Shown in pieces: positions 25,853-32,035 of a stretch of 51,590 nucleotides of DNA. Each line of letters starts with the position of its first letter. Positions within the stretch are counted from its first letter, which is position 1. Source of the DNA: an uncultured Collinsella sp. (GTDB lineage Bacteria > Actinomycetota > Coriobacteriia > Coriobacteriales > Coriobacteriaceae); assembly GCA_938023705.1 (NCBI GenBank), contig CALJDJ010000062.1, forward strand, positions 1 through 51,590, read 5' to 3'. The translations under genes were made by a program, and so were the position numbers. The notes beneath the pieces are model-generated. The model was given only the letters and a program-made list of their open reading frames with translations. It searched no databases and was not told the origin of the DNA.

Positions 25853-26503
25853 ATGGGAACGGGTCAAAACATAAAGGCGCTTCGCAAGCGCGATCAGCTA
25901 ACACAGGAGGAGCTCGCGACACTCGTCGGCGTCTCCAAAGAAACGGTATGCCGCTGGGAAAAGGATCGTTATGCAATCCGCCGCTCAACGTTGCTCAAGA
26001 TAGTATCGACATTTAACCTGCAGCTCGACGACCTCACATCTGAAACCGCAGGGCTTGCCGCAAAGCTCGACCACGAGGGGCGGAAGGGGGAATCCAAAGA
26101 AGTTACTACTGATTCCCTTTGCGATGTATTTAAAATCCAGATGACAGGAGGCAGAACGGGACTTAAACAAACCGGAACAACCGCGCTTCCCTCATCCGTA
26201 TTCAAGAAACATCGCGAGTGCTTCTTTGTTCAAATGGACACATCCGCCATGTCCAAATGCTACCCGATTGGATCCCTTCTCCTCGTGGATCCCAGCCCAA
26301 AACCCTGGAACGGATGCTCCGTCCTCGCCTTGGCCGATAATTCGAGAATCGTCATACGGCGTTATAGCACCGGCACGAATACCGTGATGCTCTCATCCCA
26401 CTCATATCGCACAGCGGAACCGGATATCGTGCTGGACAAACGCCGAATTAGGATTCTGGGAGTCATCGTTTGGTTTCAGGCGTCTCATGATCTGAGCGTC
26501 TAA
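25853..26503 (+). CDS. HTH-XRE regulator with a degenerate S24/LexA-like domain
   Basis: A 216-residue regulator. Residues 5-62 form an XRE helix-turn-helix (LTQEELATLVGVSKETVCRWE). The C-terminal part resembles S24/CI-type domains (QMDTSAMSKCYPIGSLLLVDP and GVIVWF), but where the catalytic serine precedes Met there is Ala, and the lysine position reads Arg (IVIRR). Self-cleavage is thus unlikely, and the domain may dimerise or bind a ligand. It starts one base after the arcA-like stop with no ribosome site, so translation is probably coupled. A prophage repressor is less likely, since no phage gene is near. It may act on the shared arc promoter region. Confidence 0.8.
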   Translation: MGTGQNIKALRKRDQLTQEELATLVGVSKETVCRWEKDRYAIRRSTLLKIVSTFNLQLDDLTSETAGLAAKLDHEGRKGESKEVTTDSLCDVFKIQMTGGRTGLKQTGTTALPSSVFKKHRECFFVQMDTSAMSKCYPIGSLLLVDPSPKPWNGCSVLALADNSRIVIRRYSTGTNTVMLSSHSYRTAEPDIVLDKRRIRILGVIVWFQASHDLSV

Positions 26504-26545
26504 TCAAATTTGATCTTGTTTACCTCCCCCATATGCTCACAACTC

Positions 26546-27593
26546 AATAGCAAAAGCCCCGCAGTCGGAGCGGACTGCGGGGCTCATGAAGAGAGGTAGT
26601 TTGTGGGCGCTTTGCCTGGCGCCCACGAGAGAGGCAACAGAGTAGAGACTACTCGTGGATGCGAGTACCGGAGAGGCCGGCCATGGTCTCGGCGGCCTTG
26701 TCCAGGGCGCCGATGATGCAGGTGCGGCCCTTGCGGGAACGGGCGAACTTGATGGCGGCGCGAACCTTGGGCTCCATGGAACCCTTGCCAAACTGGCCCT
26801 CGTCGGCCAGGCGCTCGGCCTCGTCGGCGGTGAGGTCCTCGAGCTCCTCCTGGTCGGGCTTGCCAAAGTTGATGGCGACATGCTCGACGGCGGTCAGCAG
26901 GAACAGGACGTCGGCGTCGCAGTCCTCGGCCAGCAGCTCGCCGCCCAGGTCCTTGTCGATGACGGCGGGAACGCCCTTGTAGCAGCCCTTGTTCTCGTAG
27001 TCGCGGACGACGGGGATGCCGCCGCCACCGCAGGCGATGACGATGAACTCGTTGTCGAGCAGGTTGAGGATGGAGTCGGCCTCGACGATCTTCTTGGGAT
27101 CGGGGGAGGCGACGACGCGACGCCAGCCGCGGCCGGAATCCTCGACGAAGACCTTGGAGGGGTCCTCGGCCATGAACTCCTTGGCCTGCTCCTCGGTGTA
27201 GAACGGGCCGATCGGCTTGGTCGGGTTCTTGAACGCGGGGTCGTCGGGGTCGCACTCGATCTGGGTGACGACGGTGGCGGCGTGCCAACGCTTGTAGCGC
27301 TTGTGCATCTCGCGGCCGATGCCCTGCTGCAGGTGGTAGCCGATGTAGCCCTGGGACATGGCGCCGCACTCGGGCAGCGGCATCTCGGGGGTGCCGATGG
27401 CGTCGTGGGCGGCGGCGAAGGCGTTCTGGATCATGCCGACCTGCGGGCCGTTGCCGTGGGTGATGATGATCTCGTTGCCCTGCTCGATAAGACCGAGGAG
27501 AGCGTGGGCGGTGTTGCTCACGGCCTCGATCTGCTCGACGGGGTTGTTGCCGAGGGCGTTGCCGCCGAGGGCGACGACAATACGATCGGGCTT
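26546..27593. repeat. 1,048-bp near-identical duplicate, copy 2 (arcC)
   Basis: This is the partner of 19418-20465, with the same gene, 3' untranslated hairpin and terminator; only 27567 (G against A) was seen to differ. The upstream promoter regions and the first five codons are unrelated in detail, so the copied block ends inside the coding region. Confidence 0.9.
26550..26584 (-). terminator. Terminator of arcC copy 2
   Basis: The stem is identical to 19422-19456 (GCCCCGCAGTC/GACTGCGGGGC) with TTTTGCTATT on the minus strand. A weak palindrome ATCAAATTTGAT (26503-26514) just beyond the convergent regulator may help end transcription from the other side. Confidence 0.9.
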
Positions 27594-27611
27594 GCCAAGA
27601 GGCTTAGACAT
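26649..27611 (-). CDS. arcC: Carbamate kinase, copy 2
   Basis: A 320-residue carbamate kinase that differs from copy 1 only at residue 5 (Leu for Tyr). It has its own good ribosome site (GAAAGGA, 8 bases before the ATG at 27611), whereas copy 1 has none, and it is not in an operon with argF. It converges on the arcA-like/regulator pair. The extra gene could raise ATP yield from carbamoyl phosphate or serve another source of it. Near-perfect identity beside a much more diverged arcA pair suggests gene conversion or a recent copy. Confidence 0.96.
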   Translation of the reverse strand: MSKPLGKPDRIVVALGGNALGNNPVEQIEAVSNTAHALLGLIEQGNEIIITHGNGPQVGMIQNAFAAAHDAIGTPEMPLPECGAMSQGYIGYHLQQGIGREMHKRYKRWHAATVVTQIECDPDDPAFKNPTKPIGPFYTEEQAKEFMAEDPSKVFVEDSGRGWRRVVASPDPKKIVEADSILNLLDNEFIVIACGGGGIPVVRDYENKGCYKGVPAVIDKDLGGELLAEDCDADVLFLLTAVEHVAINFGKPDQEELEDLTADEAERLADEGQFGKGSMEPKVRAAIKFARSRKGRTCIIGALDKAAETMAGLSGTRIHE

Positions 27612-28216
27612 TGCTGGAATCCTTTCTGTAAAAGGCCTACAACCCATTAATAACCCGCGTCCGTGCGATACGCGAGTTTATTAAGGTTTATATTCTCTTT
27701 ATCGCTCATTTTATTCATTTTGAAAATAGTGGAGCGGCGAACGGTCGTTTTTACCCGCTCAGCGTAAAGAAGCCCAGCTCAGGCATATCTAAGCCATTTA
27801 CGTGCAACTTTATTTAAATAGAGCAGAGATTAGAGCAGATTATGCAAACTATATCTTTGCTAAACACAAAACGGACAGCGCAATATCTTACTCGCACTAT
27901 ACGCGATTCTATACATTAATTTGACGAGTATGCACCCCTGCAAAAACATGGGGCTTTTCATCCAACAGAAAGGATAGTCGATCGTGCTTCACCCTGCGGT
28001 AAGCGACTGTGAACAAGTTGCGCTGTGCCCAAGCGTCCAAAAAAAATCTAAACAGGGATATTGCTTCGGCTCCCAAGGCGTGATACTTTAGCCAAGTACA
28101 GCACGGGCTGGGGCGGCAGGCATCTGTCGTGAAGTTTGGGTTCGGCGACCCCGTGGCTGTCTTCTCCTTTATCCGCCAGCGAGCCCCTTGAGCGACGGAT
28201 TGAGGAGGTCCTTACT
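27612..28216. other. Long AT-rich intergenic region and DUF3830 leader
   Basis: This 605-base gap separates divergent arcC copy 2 and the DUF3830 gene. It is visibly AT-rich between 27680 and 27930. Seen here: a direct repeat AGAGCAGAGATT/AGAGCAGATTA (27820-27842), a possible rightward promoter ending in TATACATTAAT near 27911, a weak stem CCCC/GGGGCTTTTC (27934-27956), a short frame (27984-28091) and a GGGTTCGGCGACCCC stem-loop near 28137. No known riboswitch consensus was recognised. Confidence 0.5.
27984..28091 (+). CDS. Possible 35-residue leader peptide
   Basis: A GTG-started frame of 35 codons has a good ribosome site (AGAAAGGA, eight bases upstream). It begins MLHPAVSDCEQVALC and contains three cysteines. 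It ends 125 bases before the DUF3830 gene, so it could be a regulatory leader peptide or simply chance. No homologue is recognised. Confidence 0.28.
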   Translation: MLHPAVSDCEQVALCPSVQKKSKQGYCFGSQGVIL

Positions 28217-28633
28217 ATGACAAAAATGCTCAAGATTACGCTGAATGGTGAGACGTTTCTCGCCGACATGCTCTGGGACAAAGCGCCCGAAGCATGCAGA
28301 TTGTTCGAAGCGTCCTGTCCGGTCGAGTCGCGCATCTTCTCGGCAAAGATTTGCGATACCGAGGTGACCTATCCCGTATCGGGCCCCATCGCCAACTACG
28401 AGCACATCGAGAATCCCGTCTTTAACGAGCCGGCGGGTGCGGTGAGCTGGTACGGCGGCTGGTCTTCGGTCTGTATCTTCTTTGATGTTTGCGAGCCTTT
28501 TGGCACCTGCAACATGTTTGCCCGCATCTGCGAGGCCGACCGCGAGCGCTTTGCCACCGCTTGTCGCAACATTTGGGACAATCAGGGCATGTACATCAAA
28601 AACGAAATCGTCGAGATCGAAGCGGAGGCCTAA
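28217..28633 (+). CDS. DUF3830 / cyclophilin-like protein
   Basis: A 138-residue soluble protein that matches the DUF3830 cyclophilin-like pattern: the start KITLNGETFLADMLWDKAPE, the block EPAGAVSWYGG in place of the usual PGE-YPGG strand, then VCIFFDVCEPFG. The family has a beta-barrel like cyclophilin but no demonstrated isomerase activity. GAGGAGGT precedes the ATG at 28217; an upstream in-frame start is not supported. The next gene starts two bases after the stop, so they form an operon. Six cysteines is many for its size. Confidence 0.75.
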   Translation: MTKMLKITLNGETFLADMLWDKAPEACRLFEASCPVESRIFSAKICDTEVTYPVSGPIANYEHIENPVFNEPAGAVSWYGGWSSVCIFFDVCEPFGTCNMFARICEADRERFATACRNIWDNQGMYIKNEIVEIEAEA

Positions 28634-28635
28634 AG

Positions 28636-29160
28636 ATGATGAATATCGACACCCTGCTTGTACTCGACCTTGCAGAGTACACCACTTCGCTAGAAGCCCT
28701 TGCCGACCAAATGATGCTTGAGAAGCCGCGCGATATCGACTATATGCGTCGCCGCAAGCTCGACACTGGCCGCGAGTTCGCAGTATGGAACTTTACCGTC
28801 GGCTACTGCATGAACGCTGCCGACGCCCTTTCGCTCCTGCGCGCCCAGGCAGCCGAGAACGTCAACGGCGACACCGCCGACTTGGCCACCCTCAACAACA
28901 GCGCCGCGCGCCTGTGCGACTGGTTCTCGGGAGCCTTCGACGTCACCGGCAAGATGGACGACACGACCGCCATCCTCGCCCGCAGCCGCGACCTCTACGC
29001 CCAGGTCGAGACCCATGAGCAGTTTGCCGCCCTCACCCGCGCCACCGAGCGCTATCTGGTCCAGCTGCAATTTTGGGTCGATCGCCAGATTCCCTGGCCG
29101 GCCATCAGCGACCTGGTCCACGGCTACCGTCTGCGCACCGAAACCGGCGAGACAAGGTAA
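28636..29160 (+). CDS. Protein of unknown function paired with DUF3830
   Basis: I do not recognise a family in this 174-residue protein. It appears mostly helical and soluble, with no signal peptide or membrane segment, and a central acidic/Ala-rich part (AENVNGDTADLATLNNSAA). GGAGG lies seven bases before the first of two adjacent ATGs. Its spacing of two bases from the DUF3830 gene and the strong terminator at 29215 define a two-gene transcript, so the products probably act together. Confidence 0.75.
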   Translation: MMNIDTLLVLDLAEYTTSLEALADQMMLEKPRDIDYMRRRKLDTGREFAVWNFTVGYCMNAADALSLLRAQAAENVNGDTADLATLNNSAARLCDWFSGAFDVTGKMDDTTAILARSRDLYAQVETHEQFAALTRATERYLVQLQFWVDRQIPWPAISDLVHGYRLRTETGETR

Positions 29161-29214
29161 ACCGGACCAGCAGCACCAACCACACCCCATCACGGGGCAC
29201 AAAGTAGTAATCAA

Positions 29215-29253
29215 GAGGCTGGAGACGCAAGCAACAGCGTCCCCAGCCTTTTT
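29215..29253 (+). terminator. Terminator of the DUF3830 operon
   Basis: AGGCTGG-a-GACGC pairs with GCGTC-c-CCAGCCT, followed by TTTTTG. It is a textbook intrinsic terminator 55 bases after the stop codon. Confidence 0.92.
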
Positions 29254-29302
29254 GCATGGCACCGCGCCGGCTCGATGGCTTTGAGACCTAAGCGAATCTT
29301 TG

Positions 29303-29404
29303 CTATCTGCCAATTTCTGTATGATTTGGGTCATTTCTATCTGCCAATTTTTGCACTTTTAGGGGCAATCCTATCTACCATTTTTTGTCATTTAGGAGTT
29401 TTAA
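29303..29404 (+). repeat. 34-bp tandem repeat, three units, before an ATPase remnant
   Basis: CTATCTGCCAATTT recurs at 29303 and 29337, with CTATCTACCATTTT at 29371; spacing is exactly 34 bases both times. Later parts of the units also align (TTTGGG, TTTAGG, TTTAGG). The last unit runs into AGGAG and the ATG of a truncated frame. The unit length fits an operator array better than a CRISPR, since there are no unique spacers. Confidence 0.7.
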
Positions 29405-29610
29405 TGCCACCCAGTAAGATCATTGATGGGCTTTTGAACTGGCAAAACAACTCCAATAAGGCGTTGCTTGTTATCAGCTCCCCCTCTATACCCAGAGAAG
29501 CGCGTGGTTTCGCGGCAATGCCGCGAAACAGCAACCGGGACAAAAGGCCCCGCCAACCACGTCCCTCATTCAGCCCCACAATCCGAGGACGTAGTCGTAG
29601 CAGGATCTGA
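29404..29610 (+). pseudogene. Remnant of an AAA+ ATPase (DUF4143-type) N-terminus
   Basis: The frame starts at ATG 29404 with AGGAG five bases upstream. Its first 24 residues (MPPSKIIDGLLNWQN, then SNKALLVI) resemble the start of AAA_14/DUF4143 ATPases, which normally continue into GARQVGKT. Here the Walker A is absent and the sequence turns into low-complexity Arg/Ser-rich translation. I read it as a deletion remnant. The rest of the gap 29161-29729 contains repeats, hairpins and terminators only. Confidence 0.45.
29507..29529. repeat. Perfect 10-bp inverted repeat
   Basis: GTTTCGCGGC and GCCGCGAAAC flank a three-base loop (AAT). No T-run follows on either strand. It lies just where homology of the ATPase remnant ends, so it may mark a deletion endpoint. 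Confidence 0.6.
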
Positions 29611-29644
29611 GGGCTGACCTTCGCGGACATTCCGCACGAAAGAA

Positions 29645-29672
29645 CCCCCGCCGCACGTAGTGCGCAGCGGGG
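29645..29672 (-). terminator. Probable terminator of the alcohol dehydrogenase gene
   Basis: CCCCGC-CGCAC pairs with GTGCG-ca-GCGGGG, and on the minus strand the stem is followed by TTCTTTC. It is 58 bases beyond the stop codon. A GC palindrome (GGCGGGGCCCGCC region, 29709-29722) lies between. Confidence 0.55.
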
Positions 29673-29729
29673 CCTCCGACATGTCCGAGGACGATTCTGG
29701 GGCTAACGGGCGGGGCCCGCCGAACCAGG

Positions 29730-30896
29730 TTAAGCAGCCGGGCAGATCTTCTTGAAGAGCTCGATGACGTCGTCGAGCGTTGCCTCGCGCGGGTTACCCG
29801 GGAAGCAGGCGTCGGCCATGGCGTCCTTGGCCAGGACCTCGATCTCGTCGGCCTTCATGGCCTCGCAGACATGCGGGATGTTCACGTCGGCGGAGAGCTG
29901 CTTGACGGCGGCGATGGCGGCGTCGGCGGCCTCGTCGGTGCTCATGCCCGTGGTGTCAACGCCCATGGCGACGGCAACCTTGGCCAGACGCTCGGCGCAA
30001 ACCGGCTTGTTGAACTCCATGGCGATCGGCAGCAGCATGGCGCAAGCGACGCCGTGCGGGGTGTCGTAGTGAGCGGACAGGGTGTGAGCCATGGCATGGT
30101 CGATGCCCAGGCCGACGTTGGAGAAGCCCATGCCGGCGACATACTGGCCAAGAGCCATACCCTCGCGGCCGGAGCCGGGCTGACCGGACTTGGCCTCGGC
30201 AACGGAGTCGCGCAGGTTCTCGCTGATCAGCTTAATGGCCTCAAAGTGGAACATGTCGGAGAGCTCCCAAGCACCCTTGGTGGTGTAGCCCTCGATGGCG
30301 TGGGTCAGAGCATCCATGCCGGTAGAAGCGGTCAGGCCGGCGGGCATGGAAGCCATCATGTCGGGGTCGACGACGGCGACCTCGGGGGCGTCGTTGGTGT
30401 CGACGCACACGAACTTGCGGACCTTCTCGGGGTCGGTGATGACGTAGTTGATGGTCACCTCGGCAGCAGTACCGGCGGTCGTCGGCACGGCGATGGTGAA
30501 CACGGCGTGGTTCTTAGTGGGAGCAACGCCCTCGAGGCTGCGGACATCGGCGAACTCGGGGTTGTTGATGATGATGCCGATGGCCTTAGCGGTGTCCATG
30601 GAGGAGCCGCCACCGATGGTCACGATAGCGTCAGCTTCGGCGGCCTTGAAGGCCTCGACGCCGTCCTTGACGTTCTGGATGGTGGGGTTGGGCTTAATCT
30701 CGGAGTAGAGGCTCCAAGCGATGCCGGCGGCGTCGAGCTCGTCGGTCACCTTAGCGGTAACGCCAAACTTGACCAGGTCGGGATCGGAGCAGACGAAGAT
30801 CTTCTTGTAGCCGCGACGCTGGAGCTCGCCGGGGATCTCCTTGATGGCGCCGGAACCATGATAAGAAATGGTATTGAGAACGAAACGATTAGCCAT
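29730..30896 (-). CDS. fucO: Iron-containing alcohol dehydrogenase, lactaldehyde reductase type
   Basis: A 388-residue group III alcohol dehydrogenase. The NAD-binding GGGSSMDTAKA motif is at 95-105, and the metal ligands are D195, H199 (GMDALTHAIE), H267 and H281 (DHAMAHTLSAHYDTPHG). Length and motifs fit FucO, which reduces lactaldehyde to 1,2-propanediol, but ethanol or butanol dehydrogenases share them. The ATG at 30896 follows GGGAGG. It stands alone, with its own terminator and a promoter region holding two AAAGCGTT sites. No fucose or microcompartment genes are near, so the physiological substrate is uncertain. Confidence 0.9.
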   Translation of the reverse strand: MANRFVLNTISYHGSGAIKEIPGELQRRGYKKIFVCSDPDLVKFGVTAKVTDELDAAGIAWSLYSEIKPNPTIQNVKDGVEAFKAAEADAIVTIGGGSSMDTAKAIGIIINNPEFADVRSLEGVAPTKNHAVFTIAVPTTAGTAAEVTINYVITDPEKVRKFVCVDTNDAPEVAVVDPDMMASMPAGLTASTGMDALTHAIEGYTTKGAWELSDMFHFEAIKLISENLRDSVAEAKSGQPGSGREGMALGQYVAGMGFSNVGLGIDHAMAHTLSAHYDTPHGVACAMLLPIAMEFNKPVCAERLAKVAVAMGVDTTGMSTDEAADAAIAAVKQLSADVNIPHVCEAMKADEIEVLAKDAMADACFPGNPREATLDDVIELFKKICPAA

Positions 30897-30954
30897 TGAT
30901 AGCCTCCCATCGTGTGCGGGGCACCCATTACGCCCCACGCTATGAGTCCCATCC

Positions 30955-31010
30955 TAACGCTTTTGAAACAAAAAACACGTGAGAACATCAAAATTGTTAA
31001 AGCGTTTCAA
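30955..31010. promoter_or_regulatory. Two LacI-family/cre-like sites upstream of the dehydrogenase
   Basis: TTAAAGCGTTTCAA (30997-31010) is a near-palindrome with a central CG, as in LacI/GalR-family operators. TAACGCTTTTGAAA (30955-30968) contains the same AAAGCGTT core in the opposite orientation. Both lie 59-115 bases before the ATG. Sugar-responsive control is an inference. Confidence 0.4.
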
Positions 31011-31028
31011 CAGAAGATGAAAATATAT

Positions 31029-31057
31029 TGCGGCAAAGGGGCTGTCCCTTTGCCGCA
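31029..31057 (-). terminator. Terminator of the DUF1275 gene
   Basis: TGCGGCAAAGGG pairs perfectly with CCCTTTGCCGCA (loop GCTGT), followed on the minus strand by ATATATTTTC. It begins six bases beyond the stop codon. Confidence 0.8.
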
Positions 31058-31062
31058 TTCGG

Positions 31063-31779
31063 TTACTTTCGACAGCCCTCTTTCCAAGCCTCTGCCGCAA
31101 GCTTCCAGCGAAAACGCAGGTCGCGCTCGCGGTCGATGAACATGATTGCAAACGCCACGAACAGCAGCACGCTCGCCACGACGATGGCGTGCAGACCCAT
31201 GCGCTCAATGCACCAATTGCCCAGCACGGCGCCAAACACAAAGGTAAAGATCACACCAAAGTACAGCAGGCCGTTTTCCAAAAAGCCGCGCTTGTGGGTA
31301 ATGATGTAGTCGTCCACGTTTTGCAAGGCATTACGGAGGTTGCCGATACACATGGTCGTGGCGATGCCGTGTCCATGAATCTTGCGGAAACTCTCGACCT
31401 GCATACCGCAGGCAAACGAAGTAAGGCAGTTGGCGAGCAGGTTGAAATCGCCGCCCGGGATAAAGCTCACGCCCAGCAAGATGACGGCTTCAAAGAACAC
31501 CGTTACCTGGCGCCAGTGAATCACGCTGCCAAACCGCTCGTGCACCAGGTCGGCAAGCATAATACCCACAGCAAACGACACCACAGGGAAGAAGTAGCGC
31601 CCCGCCAGCGCCCAGTTGCCCTCCGAGATGCTCACGCCCACGAGCAGGATATTGCCCGTCTGCGCGTTTGCGAAAACATGATCGCGCCCAATGTACGAAT
31701 ACACATCCATAAAGCCACCGGCAAGCGCCAGGATAATGCCCAGTTCGATGGACTCCGATATCTGCTTGGCACGTTGCAT
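31063..31779 (-). CDS. DUF1275 (YoaK-like) membrane protein
   Basis: A 238-residue membrane protein with about six hydrophobic segments. It has the DUF1275 hallmarks: GGFMDVYSYI near the N-terminus, NAQTGNILLVG, CGMQVESFRKIHG and TMCIGNLRN. The family is widespread but has no firmly known role. AAGGAGG lies ten bases before the ATG at 31779. It diverges from ygiQ, with 256 bases between, and is a single-gene unit ending at a strong hairpin. The C-terminal tail (DRERDLRFRWK) is charged and cytoplasmic. Confidence 0.87.
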   Translation of the reverse strand: MQRAKQISESIELGIILALAGGFMDVYSYIGRDHVFANAQTGNILLVGVSISEGNWALAGRYFFPVVSFAVGIMLADLVHERFGSVIHWRQVTVFFEAVILLGVSFIPGGDFNLLANCLTSFACGMQVESFRKIHGHGIATTMCIGNLRNALQNVDDYIITHKRGFLENGLLYFGVIFTFVFGAVLGNWCIERMGLHAIVVASVLLFVAFAIMFIDRERDLRFRWKLAAEAWKEGCRK

Positions 31780-31964
31780 CGTCGTGCATCCTCCTTGTTG
31801 ACGACCCTCTCGTGCGTTGGCGGAAACATAGCCGCCGTTCATACTGTAACCCATTGACAACATGTCATGCGCGCGAGACGGGCTCCCCAACGCGCAGATA
31901 CACAGTCTGGAAACAAACGGCGGGCGCGGCGCCACACCCGACGCCCGACGCCTCGTGTACTCCA

Positions 31965-31997
31965 CCAGTCTTTTTAGCCCCGTCCCAAAAAGACTGG
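31965..31997. promoter_or_regulatory. 11-bp perfect inverted repeat upstream of ygiQ
   Basis: CCAGTCTTTTT and AAAAAGACTGG are exact reverse complements with an 11-base spacer. TACAAT (31999-32004), a fair -10, starts two bases later, so the repeat would cover the -35 region and may be an operator. It could also act as a hairpin. Confidence 0.45.
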
Positions 31998-32035
31998 TTA
32001 CAATTACGTGCAGCATACAAACACCGGGAGGGATC

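Noticed and set aside
25853..26503. Prophage CI-type repressor
   Set aside because: No phage genes or attachment repeats surround it, it is coupled to an arginine deiminase-like gene, and the S24 catalytic residues are replaced.
28092..28216. Known riboswitch in the DUF3830 leader
   Set aside because: I compared it mentally with TPP, cobalamin, SAM, glycine, c-di-GMP, ZTP, fluoride, guanidine and Moco consensus cores and found no match; kept only as an unexplained leader.
29303..29404. CRISPR or attachment site at the 34-bp repeats
   Set aside because: The units abut without spacers, and no integrase or cas gene is in the window.
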